A DNA stretch of 64,000 nt, from NCBI RefSeq assembly GCF_003672135.1, contig NC_039514.1, positions 9,165,787 to 9,229,786 of the forward strand. The letters are read 5' to 3'. Source of the DNA: Ooceraea biroi (lineage: Eukaryota; Arthropoda; Insecta; Hymenoptera; Formicidae). Under the pieces are notes generated by a model. That model saw nothing but the letters and a program-made list of their open reading frames with translations, made no database searches and was not told the DNA's origin. Position 1 is the first letter of the stretch, and every line of letters starts with the position of its first letter. The translations under genes were made by a program, and so were the position numbers. Of the stretch, positions 22,258 to 33,633 are shown one piece after another.

Positions 22258-25200
22258 CACGTGAATCATTTTAATTATTATTTCTCGTTAAGAGCTCGTT
22301 AGTTTCAAATTCACTTAAATTCTCAGTGAAAAGAATCGCTTAATGCTCCGTTTCTTCTGTCAACGATGCATCGCGCGTAGTACTGTATTATTACGTTAGT
22401 GAACTGCCGAGTGAGTGCTGCAAATTATAAGGCATCATTCGCGGTATCGTGAATCAATTGCTCGCCCGAAAACGGTGCGCGAATTTGCGTTGAATCGCTT
22501 CTGGCCTTCAACCCCGCGACGACATTACGATTCATGTCAATGCACCTTCGAGTTAGAAAGTGAAGCAAGAGAAAATACAATTATCGGGAAAGAAGAAAAA
22601 TAAAAACAAAACATAAATGAACGGCATGAAGAATAGAAGAAAGATGAACGACCACGCGAACAAATGTACGTCTTCGCTTTCTTAAACCGAACTGACTTTC
22701 ACGAGGATAACGAGAATCTCGCAATCGCATTGCGTCTTCTCTCGCACTGGCACATTACGAGCAAAAAGTACCACCAAAGTGACTCTAATTCTTATCGCAT
22801 GAAGCCACTCTGATTGCCAAAGTGCATTAGGCAGGTCAGTCAGTCAGTGTCGTTCTCGGAAGCTACTTTCGGGGAGACCATCTCTGCTATTCCTGTCGAT
22901 CCCAACAGCCGAACTAGGTCACGGGCAGCTTTGGACGAGCCGGTTCTTTCTTCCGCTGCGATCAACTCGGATTTCGACCGACTGGTCGATCTCGGACGAA
23001 GCAAGGAGACGATTTTTTAATTCGGTTTCCGCTGGTGAGAAAGAAGAGCAGAGACCGAGAGGGAGACGTCTAATATTTTTCTATCCCCCCGTGGTGGAGG
23101 CGTCGGGGACACCAGGCGTCTGCGCATCGCGCGAGCCACGCTATGTATAGACGGTGATACGGCCGGGGCATCGGTTCCTTCGTGCGAATTATATGTTCAC
23201 TGCAGGGCCGGTCATCGACCAAAGCGCACGTTGTCTCTCGCTCGTGCACGGACCTGCCGAAAATTTCCTTCAAATCGCTTCGACATCCACGAAGATAAAG
23301 GGGTGAAGGTACCCCGAAGAGATTCGTCGCGTTTATTTGCTCGGTGATGCACATTTGACGACCGCGAAGACTGATTGAGTATATAGGTGCCACGCTAATG
23401 AGATGTTGCGTATTTTCGTGATAAAACATATCTGGGATTAATTAATGTAGAAAAGCAATGCGAGTTTGAGTGTTGGTGAAATTTAAGAGTGTTTCATGTG
23501 GAAGCAGGCTTCATCCGTTGTTCATTGATTCCTACGTGGAACGTTGAATGTTGACTTCAAGCACATCAGGGAACGATAGTATGAAGAAGAATTTCACTTG
23601 GAAACAACGACTGACCAGCGAAAAGTAAGGTAATAATCAAAATAAAAAATCATAAATCGTCATGTTTTATTTAAATCATTGTAAATTTCCAGAAGTCTAG
23701 AATATCCGCGGATTTATTTGTTGTTAAAATTAAAAGAAAATGCACGTCAGTGTTAATTTCAGTAGCGAGTCTGCCTCGAATAGGAAAATAATGGTTCTGA
23801 TATAACGTGACTGCATAACCAGCTGTTTCGCTTTTCCGGTGAACTGGCATTAGAATTTTTATCTAGCCAAATGTTAGTTTTAAGTTATTATGCTTGGAGG
23901 TCGGGGAATGCACATATATCGGTATGAATATGCATAAAGCGCTATCGCGTATTTTTCAAACGATCGTCATGAGTTCTTCGGTAAAACGATTATTACGCTC
24001 ACGATTATTACGCTCACGATTTTGATTTCCTACAATCTTCATCATCTATTTCGCGTTATCGTTGCAACAACCGTTTACTCAGGCGTGGCATGTGTTTGCA
24101 CTTACAAAAATTATAAATTTCGGCACGTATGAAACGGCAGCACTAAAACCTCGACGGCGGCACGAATAAACATTTGCTTTTCGCGCGATTATCTTTGTGA
24201 CTCGGCGAGGAAATACAGATTGTTTAATCACGGATAATTCGTCTTAAGACTTGCGTTAATCGTTCGCTGCACTTTTATTGTTGTCATAACGGGGCGCGAA
24301 CAACGATTAAAAAGAAAAGAACCAAGATGATTAACTAATTGAAAAGGTAGAAGGAAGAAAAAATAGAATCAAGTAAAAAAATATAATTATTTTATGGTAA
24401 ATAATTGATTATTAAATCAACTATCAAAAGCTATTGTAATTATTTATTATTATTAATCATGTAATTATTACAAACAAGTACGTAAAAAGTATAAAAACAA
24501 AAATGTACATTAATACCCTATAAATTCTTTTTCAATTTGCGACATTCTTCTCTTCACTCAAGTTTACCGATGCTATCGATCCCGACGTTGATACTTCGCG
24601 GAAAATCGTATCGCAAATTATGCGATATTCCTGATGCCAGAGCAACTTGAGACGTTCATTATTTCACGTTCTCAGGAATCTAAGTGCGAGTGATACTATT
24701 TTTTAATTTCTGTAAAATCGTTTAAAATTCCGTAAATTTGAATCTTGACTATTTGCGGCTTTCCTTTTAAGTTCTCTCTGCATATAAACATAGTTCGTTC
24801 TAATACGTATGTACATACAAATTTCACATATCCTTCTTCAAAATTTGCAATTTTGCAACTATTCAAAACCAGATCTATGTGAATTTAAAAGTTGAATGCA
24901 AAAACGAAATTCTCGAGTTCTTACTTTTAATTAAAATAAAATTATGAGCTCACATAATCATTGGCATATCAGGCAATTATAATTTTTATTACTTGAGGAA
25001 CTAAATTCCACAATTATCGCCATAAGATCACCGGTCTGTAACACAGATGTCGTCCGAAATAATATTGTGCAATGAAGAAATGATGGTTTCGATCGCGAAC
25101 ACATATGACAGAGCTCGATGAAGCCTGCGCGATGCTAGTGAACGCGATAAATCGTTACCATGCTTCTCGATATCGCAGGGTGGATTTGCAGTGACGATGC

Positions 25201-25444
25201 ATAAACCCTCTTTCCCTCCTCTGAGTGAGGGCGAGTTACTGGCAGAGAATGTAGATACCTGGCCCCAAACTGTACACGAACTCGGAGTATTGATCACGTC
25301 GCCGTCACGACGTCCTGGAGCGGCCATCTTTAGAGGGAAGAGGAAATCACTCGCAAAATTGTCGCACGCTTTCCACCCGACGCGATAATACGCGATAAAA
25401 CGCGCTTAAACATTTTCCGAGCAAAATACACGACGTCTCTTTCT
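22258..25444. other. Gene-poor stretch with a possible promoter and first exon
   Basis: Three overlapping TCAGT initiator-like words occur at 22836-22848, with a DPE-like AGACC at 22875. A good donor (CTG|GTGAGA) follows after 23034. This could be a non-coding first exon of a downstream plus-strand gene, but nothing links it to one. The frame at 22814-23020 has no recognisable domain. The rest, to the mariner, is AT-rich with nothing that I can support. Confidence 0.25.
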
Positions 25445-25446
25445 TA

Positions 25447-26734
25447 TTGGGTTGGCCAAAAAGTAATTGCGTTTTTTTCCAATACATGGACATACATGTC
25501 TTGAAATGTAACTAACTTCATTCTAAACCGCAAATTCATTATGTACGTTAACAACTCACAGTTCAAGCTTGTTTTAGAAAAAGAAAGTACACGATTTCGT
25601 TAACAATTGTTTCTTTGCCGTCGATTTCAAAATGGAAAATCAAAAACAACATTTTCGTCATATTTTCTTTTATTACTTCCGAAAAGGGAAAAACGCTGTG
25701 CAAGCTCATAAAAAGTTATGTCATGTATATGGCGAAGATACTTTAAAACTGCGGCAGTGTCAAAATTGGTTTACTAAATTTCGATCTGAAGATTTTAATG
25801 TGAAAGATGCACCACGCTCAGGAAGGCCAATCGAAATTGATGATGACAAAATAAAGGCACTGATCGATTCCAATCGGCGTTTAACGACACGAGAGATTGC
25901 TGAGAATCTTAACGTATCGAAATCGAGTGTTGAAAACCATTTAAAACGACTTGGATACATTAGTAAGCTCGATATTTGGGTACCACATGAGCTCAAAGAA
26001 ATTCATCTCACTAAGCGTATTGACATCTGCGATTCTCTTTTGAAACGTGAGGAAAATGATCGATTTTTGAAACGTATGATAACAGGCGACGAAAAATGGA
26101 TCGTCTACAACAACGTCAAACGAAAAAGATCGTGGAGCAAGCGTGATGAACCTGCTCAAAGCACTTGGAAAGCAGATATTCGCCAAAGAAAGATTATGCT
26201 GTCAGTCTGGTGGGACTGTGTATTTTGAGCTGCTTGCAAGGAATCAAACCATTAATTCAGACGTATACTGTCGTCAACTGGATAAATTAAATGATGCCAT
26301 CAAACAGAAACGTCGAGAATTGGTGAATCGCAAAGGTGTTGCGTTTCACCATGATAACGCTAGACCACGTACAAGTTTGGTCACTCGTGAAAAATTGTTG
26401 CAGCTTGGATGGGATGTGTTACCATGATGTTGCCACATCCACCATATTCGCCAGACCTGGCACCATCAGATTACCATTCGTTTCGTTCTTTGCAAAACGC
26501 CTTGAATGGTAAAACCTTTACTGCTGATGAGGATATGAAATCGTTGTTGGAATTGTTTTTTGCTGAAAAAGATAAGAACTTTTTTGAGCGCGGAATCATG
26601 AAGTTGCCTTAAAAATGGCAAAAGATAATCAAACAAAATGGACAATATATTGTTTAATAAAGTTTTTGTTTCCCATGAAAAATTCGCCTTTTATTTATAT
26701 AAAACAAAACGCAATTACTTTTTGGCCAACCCAA
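25447..26734 (+). mobile_element. Decayed mariner transposon (TTGGGTTGGCC ends)
   Basis: The terminal repeats start TTGGGTTGGCCAAAAAGTAA and end in the complement. TA duplications lie at 25445-25446 and 26735-26736. The 1288-bp length is standard for mariner. It contains one degraded transposase gene, described separately. Confidence 0.93.
25632..26657 (+). pseudogene. Mariner transposase pseudogene
   Basis: The start MENQKQHFRHIFFYYFRKGK, the helix-turn-helix region and the WVPHEL linker are intact. The three catalytic positions are visible as TGDEKW, HHDN and SPDLAPSDYH, the D,D34D arrangement of mariner. The gene is broken by a frameshift with loss of a few bases at about 26213-26225 and by an insertion-type frameshift at about 26416-26430. 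A stop (TAA) also interrupts the C-terminal region at 26610. It cannot make active transposase. Confidence 0.92.
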
Positions 26735-26736
26735 TA

Positions 26737-28207
26737 TGATATAACAAGATTAAATATTTCAGATATAATACTAATATAAGAATATTCATAAGAAAAATAT
26801 AAAGAATTCAGAAAAAATATTAAAATATTCAGAATGGAGGAGCTCCCTTTTCCACCTAAATCAATTTCGAATATAAACTTAAAAATAAATTGCAAAATCC
26901 CTCGCGAATTTCCGACTTGCTCAATTCTCGTGTTTAGCTCTCCAATTCCTCGTGGATCCGATGCTCAATAATTAAAAAGCAGACTCGGGTAACTGGACAC
27001 GCGTTCGCAGTGTTTTCTCAGAGCGTCACGCACGATCTCTCTCCCGGTCCGGAGAGGCTGGGTGAGTCAGATCATGAAAATCTACTGACTGCCGGTTAAA
27101 CGAATGTTTATGCACTAATGACACGCCTGAGGTAAATTGACTCGGACGCAGAAACGAGTTTCGAGTGCCTTGGCGTATCGATACGTTATTACCGCGCGAT
27201 GTGCCCGTGTCTCAAGTGTGGATCAATGAATCTGCGATGAGCGGATCGTAAATCCTCCCTGGAAGCGATGCGTAAATGCATCTCGCAAATTTCTGTCTCA
27301 CGTGAATCCGCATAAACGCCGTCATCGGCGCCGGTACTTTATTCGGTATTTAACGCGACTATCGACGATCCCTATCGATCTCCATCGATCGTGCCGATTC
27401 GATTTGCGGGTACGATGCCACGTAATATTTATAGCGATGTAATAACATTTGTAGTTCGGTAACGTATTCCGCGGACACGTGCGCGCGTGAGTAATAAGTT
27501 TATGCGAGGCGGACGGTTGCGTGCTTGGCAGGGACATACGAGCCGCTTCGGCAATTTGATTCACTCGTATTGTGATAACAAAAAGCCCCGATTAATCGAA
27601 GATTCAGCACAGGAACACTTTTAGCTAATTCATTCGACACGAATTCCGGCGCGCTAATGGTCGTTATTCAGATGAAGCATGTTTTGTCAAATGATGCTAC
27701 TGAAACTGTTTGACAATAATGGTTTTCCTTTATTGAAACTGGGTAGATTAACCAATCTACCCAATAATCAATTAACAATAGGTCTTTTTATCGTTAATGA
27801 CTTTCGTCCCGTGCTGGAAAACTGCGCGAGGGAATTGTTCATGTTTGCGAAACAAGCATCATGTGTGTTTCTCTTTTGCATATTTGCCTTACAGTTGCAG
27901 TAATAATGACGACGAACACCGACTTTGCGCGCGGTAATTATTCGTGACCTCGCGAAGTTATCATCGCATACAGAACCGTGTAATTATCATGGGTTATCGA
28001 ACGTGCCGATACCACAGGACTCAGCGAGCCCTGCCCCTTACATCGTAAATTAACATCTATAATGTCGCGTGGCCTTACTCCACTTTGTGATCGGAATCAA
28101 CGTGCTCGATTCTTAGGTATTCAAACGATTCTTCGCTTTGTAACGACAGGTACTTGGGTAAAGCAAGTAAAGCGGTTCTAATAACTTAAACTGCAAAAAT
28201 TAATTTA
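26737..28207. other. Gene-free stretch
   Basis: No gene is recognised. A perfect short hairpin, GGGTAGATT-AACC-AATCTACCC, lies at about 27742-27763. The open frame covering it has no known motif. Confidence 0.4.
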
Positions 28208-28208
28208 G

Positions 28209-29037
28209 CACTTACAAGGGAAGGTTTTTAAGTGTTACACTCGGATTTCAAAAATTTTTTGCATGCAGGTAGGGAGGTCCTCAAATAGAAGAAAAAAAAT
28301 AAAAGTAGCGGCCCAAATGCATATTTGCGCGCTACGTGCGCAATTTTCGATGTTAGGTTAATTGCTCAAAAATGCTATTTCCAATCGAATTCTTTACATT
28401 TTTTATTTCACCTAATGCGCATTTATATTGCTTTAAATAATTTTGTGTGTGTGTATGTGTGTGCGTGCGCGTATGTGCTTCTGTGTGCGTGTGTGTACTT
28501 GTGTGTGCGCGCGCGTGTGTGTTTAGAAAATACGAGCGTCTGATGTAATCTCGTGCCGCGCGAGCACAGTGCGTATAAAAGCCCATTGCTCAAAAATGGT
28601 ATTTGCATCGTAACTTTTTTAATTTTTTACTGCAACTGCCAATGCACACAATTTGGAATAATTGTACATTGCGCAAATCGTAGTTTGCTCTTTCTGTGTG
28701 ATTTATTGTATGCGACTTTAAATAGATTCGATCAAAATCCATAACGAGGACATAAAAGATCTGGTCAAGGGAGGTTTTTAATTCTTTCAGTTTTAATTTA
28801 GGTTTTGATTTCTTTTTAAAGCGTTGTGCATTAGGTGAAATAAAAAATGTAAAGAATTCGATTGGAAATAGCATTTTTGGGTAATTAACCTAACATCGAA
28901 AATTGCGCACGTAGCGCGCAAATATGCATTTGGGCCGCTACTTTTATAATTTTTCTTCTATTTGGGGACCTCCCTACCTGCATGCAAACAATTTTTGAAA
29001 TCCGAGTGTAACACCTAAAAACCTTTCCTTGTTAGTG
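28209..29037. mobile_element. Foldback element with about 218-bp inverted arms
   Basis: The arms 28209-28425 and 28820-29037 are near-identical reverse complements starting CACTTACAAGGGAAGG and CACTAACAAGGAAAGG. The loop contains a TG/CG dinucleotide tract and a second degenerate copy of an arm segment (ATTGCTCAAAAATGG, near 28587). There is no coding capacity. The target duplication is not clear. Confidence 0.7.
28443..28531. repeat. TG/CG-rich microsatellite
   Basis: An imperfect alternating purine-pyrimidine tract of TG, CG and TA dinucleotides lies within the foldback loop. Open frames across it are artefacts of the repeat. Confidence 0.85.
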
Positions 29038-29039
29038 CA

Positions 29040-29862
29040 ATGGAAAAGAATCAGGAAAAAAAGATGAAAAAACTAGAAAACAAGCAAAATTACATTACAC
29101 GATATGAGAGATGATGCAGTGTACTGTCATGGATGCATAATTGCACCATGTGATGACTGTATTGCTGCATTAATCATCGTGGAAAGATACATGAGACAAT
29201 TTTTCCCGTCACCGCGGAAGCGCGTCTCGTGCTCGTTCAATCGGTTTTCTTCCATTTCCATTTCCCGTCTCTCTTTTTTCTCTATCCTCTCCTCTTCCTC
29301 TTCTTCTCACTTCATCTGTCATTGTTCTCCACATCCGCCTGCACGCGTTTCCCGTCCGCCTTCGGGCGACAGGGAAAGTGAAGCTGATTCGCTTACTCGG
29401 AGATCGCACGCGGTGCCGGGCGTTTTTCTGGGTCAGCCATGAGTTTTCTTCCTGCGAAGAGGTGGCAGCCGCAGGATGACGAATTGTGCGGCTTTATTAT
29501 TTCGCACAGATACACGCACACCGGATGTAACTCGCCGGTCGCCTTTAAGCGACGTCTTATCCCCGATCGGTTCACTTGTCGATCGTCCTTCGACCGGCGC
29601 GGTTTCAGGCGCACGAGTGCCGAGATCTCTTCACGTGAGAGTGCTTTCGCGCGCGTCACCTCGCAGAAACGACGACAGATTTATATAGGCAAAAATTCAT
29701 TACGGGCATGTGCGAACAGAGAAATCGCGTGTTTATCCTCGGGAAGTGCGCAAAGATGCGAAGCGACAGCGATCGTGACGTGACGATACGTTTGTTGATC
29801 AGTGACGATGCGGATTATGCAAAGCGGAAGAAGATCCGCGCGCCAGGTAAGACCAAGTCGTT
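29040..29862. other. Unassigned stretch with a possible first exon
   Basis: Sequence from about 29210 is GC-richer than its surroundings. It ends in a strong donor, GCCAG|GTAAGA, at 29846, only 16 bp before the satellite array. A non-coding or short coding first exon of a plus-strand gene, perhaps the BTB gene about 10 kb downstream, is possible but unproven. A short frame ATGCGGATTATG at about 29808 does not join that gene's next exon in phase. Confidence 0.25.
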
Positions 29863-32800
29863 GGCAGCGTTGGACCAATGAAATTTGGCGGAATGCGTTT
29901 CCACGCGACTAATCTCAACTCAAAAAGAAACGATTTTTTTCTTTTCGAATATTTTATTTTTCGATACTACAAATTTGACTCGTGCGGGTCCACAGTCAAG
30001 TTTGCTCGCAACAGGATGATCTGTGATATTAGTGAAAATCCCACTAAAAATCTCGTTGCCAATGTTCATCCAGTATATCTTCGATGCTACTCCTGAATTC
30101 AGTCTTCGGCGCGTCAAGGTTTTTCCCAGGCGCGACGCTCCATTGAGTATTTTTCGCACATTCGCCATTGTGAGGGCTGCAGCTGCGCGGTACCACAGTG
30201 TGGCTGGCAGCGTTGGACCAATGAAATTTGGCGGAATGCGTTTCCACGCGACTAATCTCAACTCAAAAAGAAACGATTTTTTTCTTTTCGAATATTTTAT
30301 TTTTCGATACTACAAATTTGACTCGTGCGGGTCCACAGTCAAGTTTGCTCGCAACAGGATGATCTGTGATATTAGTGAAAATCCCACTAAAAATCTCGTT
30401 GCCAATGTTCATCCAGTATATCTTCGATGCTACTCCTGAATTCAGTCTTCGGCGCGTCAAGGTTTTTCCCCGGCGCGACGCTCCATTGAGTATTTTTCGC
30501 ACATTCGCCATTGTGAGGGCTGCAGCTGCGCGGTACCACAGTGTGGCTGGCAGCGTTGGACCAATGAAATTTGACGGAATGCGTTTCCACGCGACTAATC
30601 TCAACTCAAAAAGAAACGATTTTTTTCTTTTCAAATATTTTATTTTTCGATACTTCAAATTTGACTCGTGCGGGTCCACAGTCAAGTTTGCTCGCAACAG
30701 GATGATCTGTGATATTAGTGAAAATCCCACTAAAAATCTCGTTGCCAATGTTCATCCAGTATATCTTCGATGCTACTCCTGAATTCAGTCTTCGGCGCGT
30801 CAAGGTTTTTCCCAGGCGCGACGCTCCATTGAGTATTTTTCGCACATTCGCCATTGTGAGGGCTGCAGCTGCGCGGTACCACAGTGTGGCTGGCAGCGTT
30901 GGACCAATGAAATTTGGCGGAATGCGTTTCCACGCGACTAATCTCAACTCAAAAAGAAACGATTTTTTTCTTTTCGAATATTTTATTTTTCGATACTACA
31001 AATTTGACTCGTGCGGGTCCACAGTCAAGTTTGCTCGCAACAGGATGATCTGTGATATTAGTGAAAATCCCACTAAAAATCTTGTTGCCAATGTTCATCC
31101 AGTATATCTTCGATGCTACTCCTGAATTCAGTCTTCGGCGCGTCAAGGTTTTTCCCAGGCGCGACGCTCCATTGAGTATTTTTCGCACATTCGCCATTTG
31201 AGAGCTGCAGCTGCGCGGTACCACAGTGTGGCTGGCAGCGTTGGACCAATGAAATTTGGCGGAATGCGTTTCCACGCGACTAATCTCAACTCAAAAAGAA
31301 ACGATTTTTTTCTTTTCGAATATTTTATTTTTCGATACTACAAATTTGACTCGTGCGGGTCCACAGTCAAGTTTGCTCGCAACAGGATGATCTGTGATAT
31401 TAGTGAAAATCCCACTAAAAATCTCGTTGCCAATGTTCATCCAGTATATCTTCGATGCTACTCCTGAATTCAGTCTTCGGCGCGTCAAGGTTTTTCCCCG
31501 GCGCGACGCTCCATTGAGTATTTTTCGCACATTCGCCATTGTGAGGACTGCAGCTGCGCGGTACCACAGTGTGGCTGGCAGCGTTGGACCAATGAAATTT
31601 GGCGGAATGCGTTTCCACGCGACTAATCTCAACTCAAAAAGAAACGATTTTTTTCTTTTCGAATATTTTATTTTTCGATACTACAAATTTGACTCGTGCG
31701 GGTCCACAGTCAAGTTTGCTCGCAACAGGATGATCTGTGATATTAGTGAAAATCCCACTAAAAATCTCGTTGCCAATGTTCATCCAGTATATCTTCGATG
31801 CTACTCCTGAATTCAGTCTTCGGCGCGTCAAGGTTTTTCCCCGGCGCGACGCTCCATTGAGTATTTTTCGCACATTCGCCATTGTGAGGGCTGCAGCTGC
31901 GCGGTACCACAGTGTGGCTGGCAGCGTTGGACCAATGAAATGTGGCGAAATGCGTTTCCACGCGACTAATCTCAACTCAAAAAGAAACGATTTTTTTCTT
32001 TTCGAATATTTTATTTTTCGATACTACAAATTTGACTCGTGCGGGTCCACAGTCAAGTTTGCGCGCAACAGGATGATCTGTGATATTAGTGAAGATCCCA
32101 CTAAAAATCTCGTTGCCAATGTTCATCCAGTATATCTTCGATGCTACTCCTGAATTCAGTCTTCGGCGCGTCAAGGTTTTTCCCCGGCGCGACGCTCCAT
32201 TGAGTATTTTTCGCACATTCGCCATTGTGAGGACTGCAGCTGCGCGGTACCACAGTGTGGCTGGCAGCGTTGGACCAATGAAATTTGGCGGAATGCGTTT
32301 CCACGCGACTAATCTCAACTCAAAAAGAAACGATTTTTTTCTTTTCGAATATTTTATTTTTCGATACTACAAATTTGACTCGTGCGGGTCCACAGTCAAG
32401 TTTGCTCGCAACAGGATGATCTGTGATATTAGTGAAGATCCCACTAAAAATCTCGTTGCCAATGTTCATCCAGTATATCTTCGATGCTACTCCTGAATTC
32501 AGTCTTCGGCGCGTCAAGGTTTTTCCCCGGCGCGACGCTCCATTGAGTATTTTTCGCACATTCGCCATTGTGAGGACTGCAGCTGCGCGGTACCACAGTG
32601 TGGCTGGCAGCGTTGGACCAATGAAATTTGGCGGAATGCGTTTCCACGCGACTAATCTCAACTCAAAAAGAAACGATTTTTTTCTTTTCGAATATTTTAT
32701 TTTTCGATACTACAAATTTGACTCGTGCGGGTCCACAGTCAAGTTTGCTCGCAACAGGATGATCTGTGATATTAGTGAAAATCCCACTAAAAATCTCGTT

Positions 32801-33633
32801 GCCAATGTTCATCCAGTATATCTTCGATGCTACTCCTGAATTCAGTCTTCGGCGCGTCAAGGTTTTTCCCCGGCGCGACGCTCCATTGAGTATTTTTCGC
32901 ACATTCGCCATTGTGAGGACTGCAGCTGCGCGGTACCACAGTGTGGCTGGCAGCGTTGGACCAATGAAATTTGGCGGAATGCGTTTCCACGCGACTAATC
33001 TCAACTCAAAAAGAAACGATTTTTTTCTTTTCGAATATTTTATTTTTCGATACTACAAATTTGACTCGTGCGGGTCCACAGTCAAGTTTGCTCGCAACAG
33101 GATGATCTGTGATATTAGTGAAAATCCCACTAAAAATCTCGTTGCCAATGTTCATCCAGTATATCTTCGATGCTACTCCTGAATTCAGTCTTCGGCGCGT
33201 CAAGGTTTTTCCCCGGCGCGACGCTCCATTGAGTATTTTTCGCACATTCGCCATTGTGAGGACTGCAGCTGCGCGGTACCACAGTGTGGCTGGCAGCGTT
33301 GGACCAATGAAATTTGACGGAATGCGTTTCCACGCGACTAATCTCAACTCAAAAAGAAACGATTTTTTTCTTTTCAAATATTTTATTTTTCGATACTTCA
33401 AATTTGACTCGTGCGGGTCCACAGTCAAGTTTGCTCGCAACAGGATGATCTGTGATATTAGTGAAAATCCCACTAAAAATCTTGTTGCCAATGTTCATCC
33501 AGTATATCTTCGATGCTACTCCTGAATTCAGTCTTCGGCGCGTCAAGGTTTTTCCCCGGCGCGACGCTCCATTGAGTATTTTTCGCACATTCGCCATTGT
33601 GAGGGCTGCAGCTGCGCGGTACCACAGTGTGGC
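29863..33633. repeat. Satellite array: 11 units of a 343-bp repeat
   Basis: Units begin GGCAGCGTTGGACCAATG at 29863, 30206, 30549, 30892, 31234, 31577, 31920, 32263, 32606, 32949 and 33292. All are 343 bp except unit 4, which is 342 bp. Units differ by only a few bases. Each carries GGTACC, CTGCAG and GAATTC sites and a short hairpin (CCACAGTGTGG). Units 3 and 11 share three private variants (TTTGACGG, TTTTCAAATA, ATACTTCAAA), and units 7 and 8 share GTGAAGATCCC. This shows unequal exchange or a higher-order pattern. Each unit is open on both strands (138 codons plus, 113 or more minus). 343 is not a multiple of three, so frames restart every unit. Confidence 0.97.

Noticed and set aside
28325..28608. 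His/Thr-rich and Val/Cys-rich frames across the TG/CG tract
   Set aside because: These are translation artefacts of a dinucleotide repeat.
29863..33633. CRISPR-like array or family of tandem genes
   Set aside because: There are no unique spacers: the whole 343-bp unit repeats. The 343-bp period shifts frame each unit and frames are open on both strands, so separate genes are not supported.
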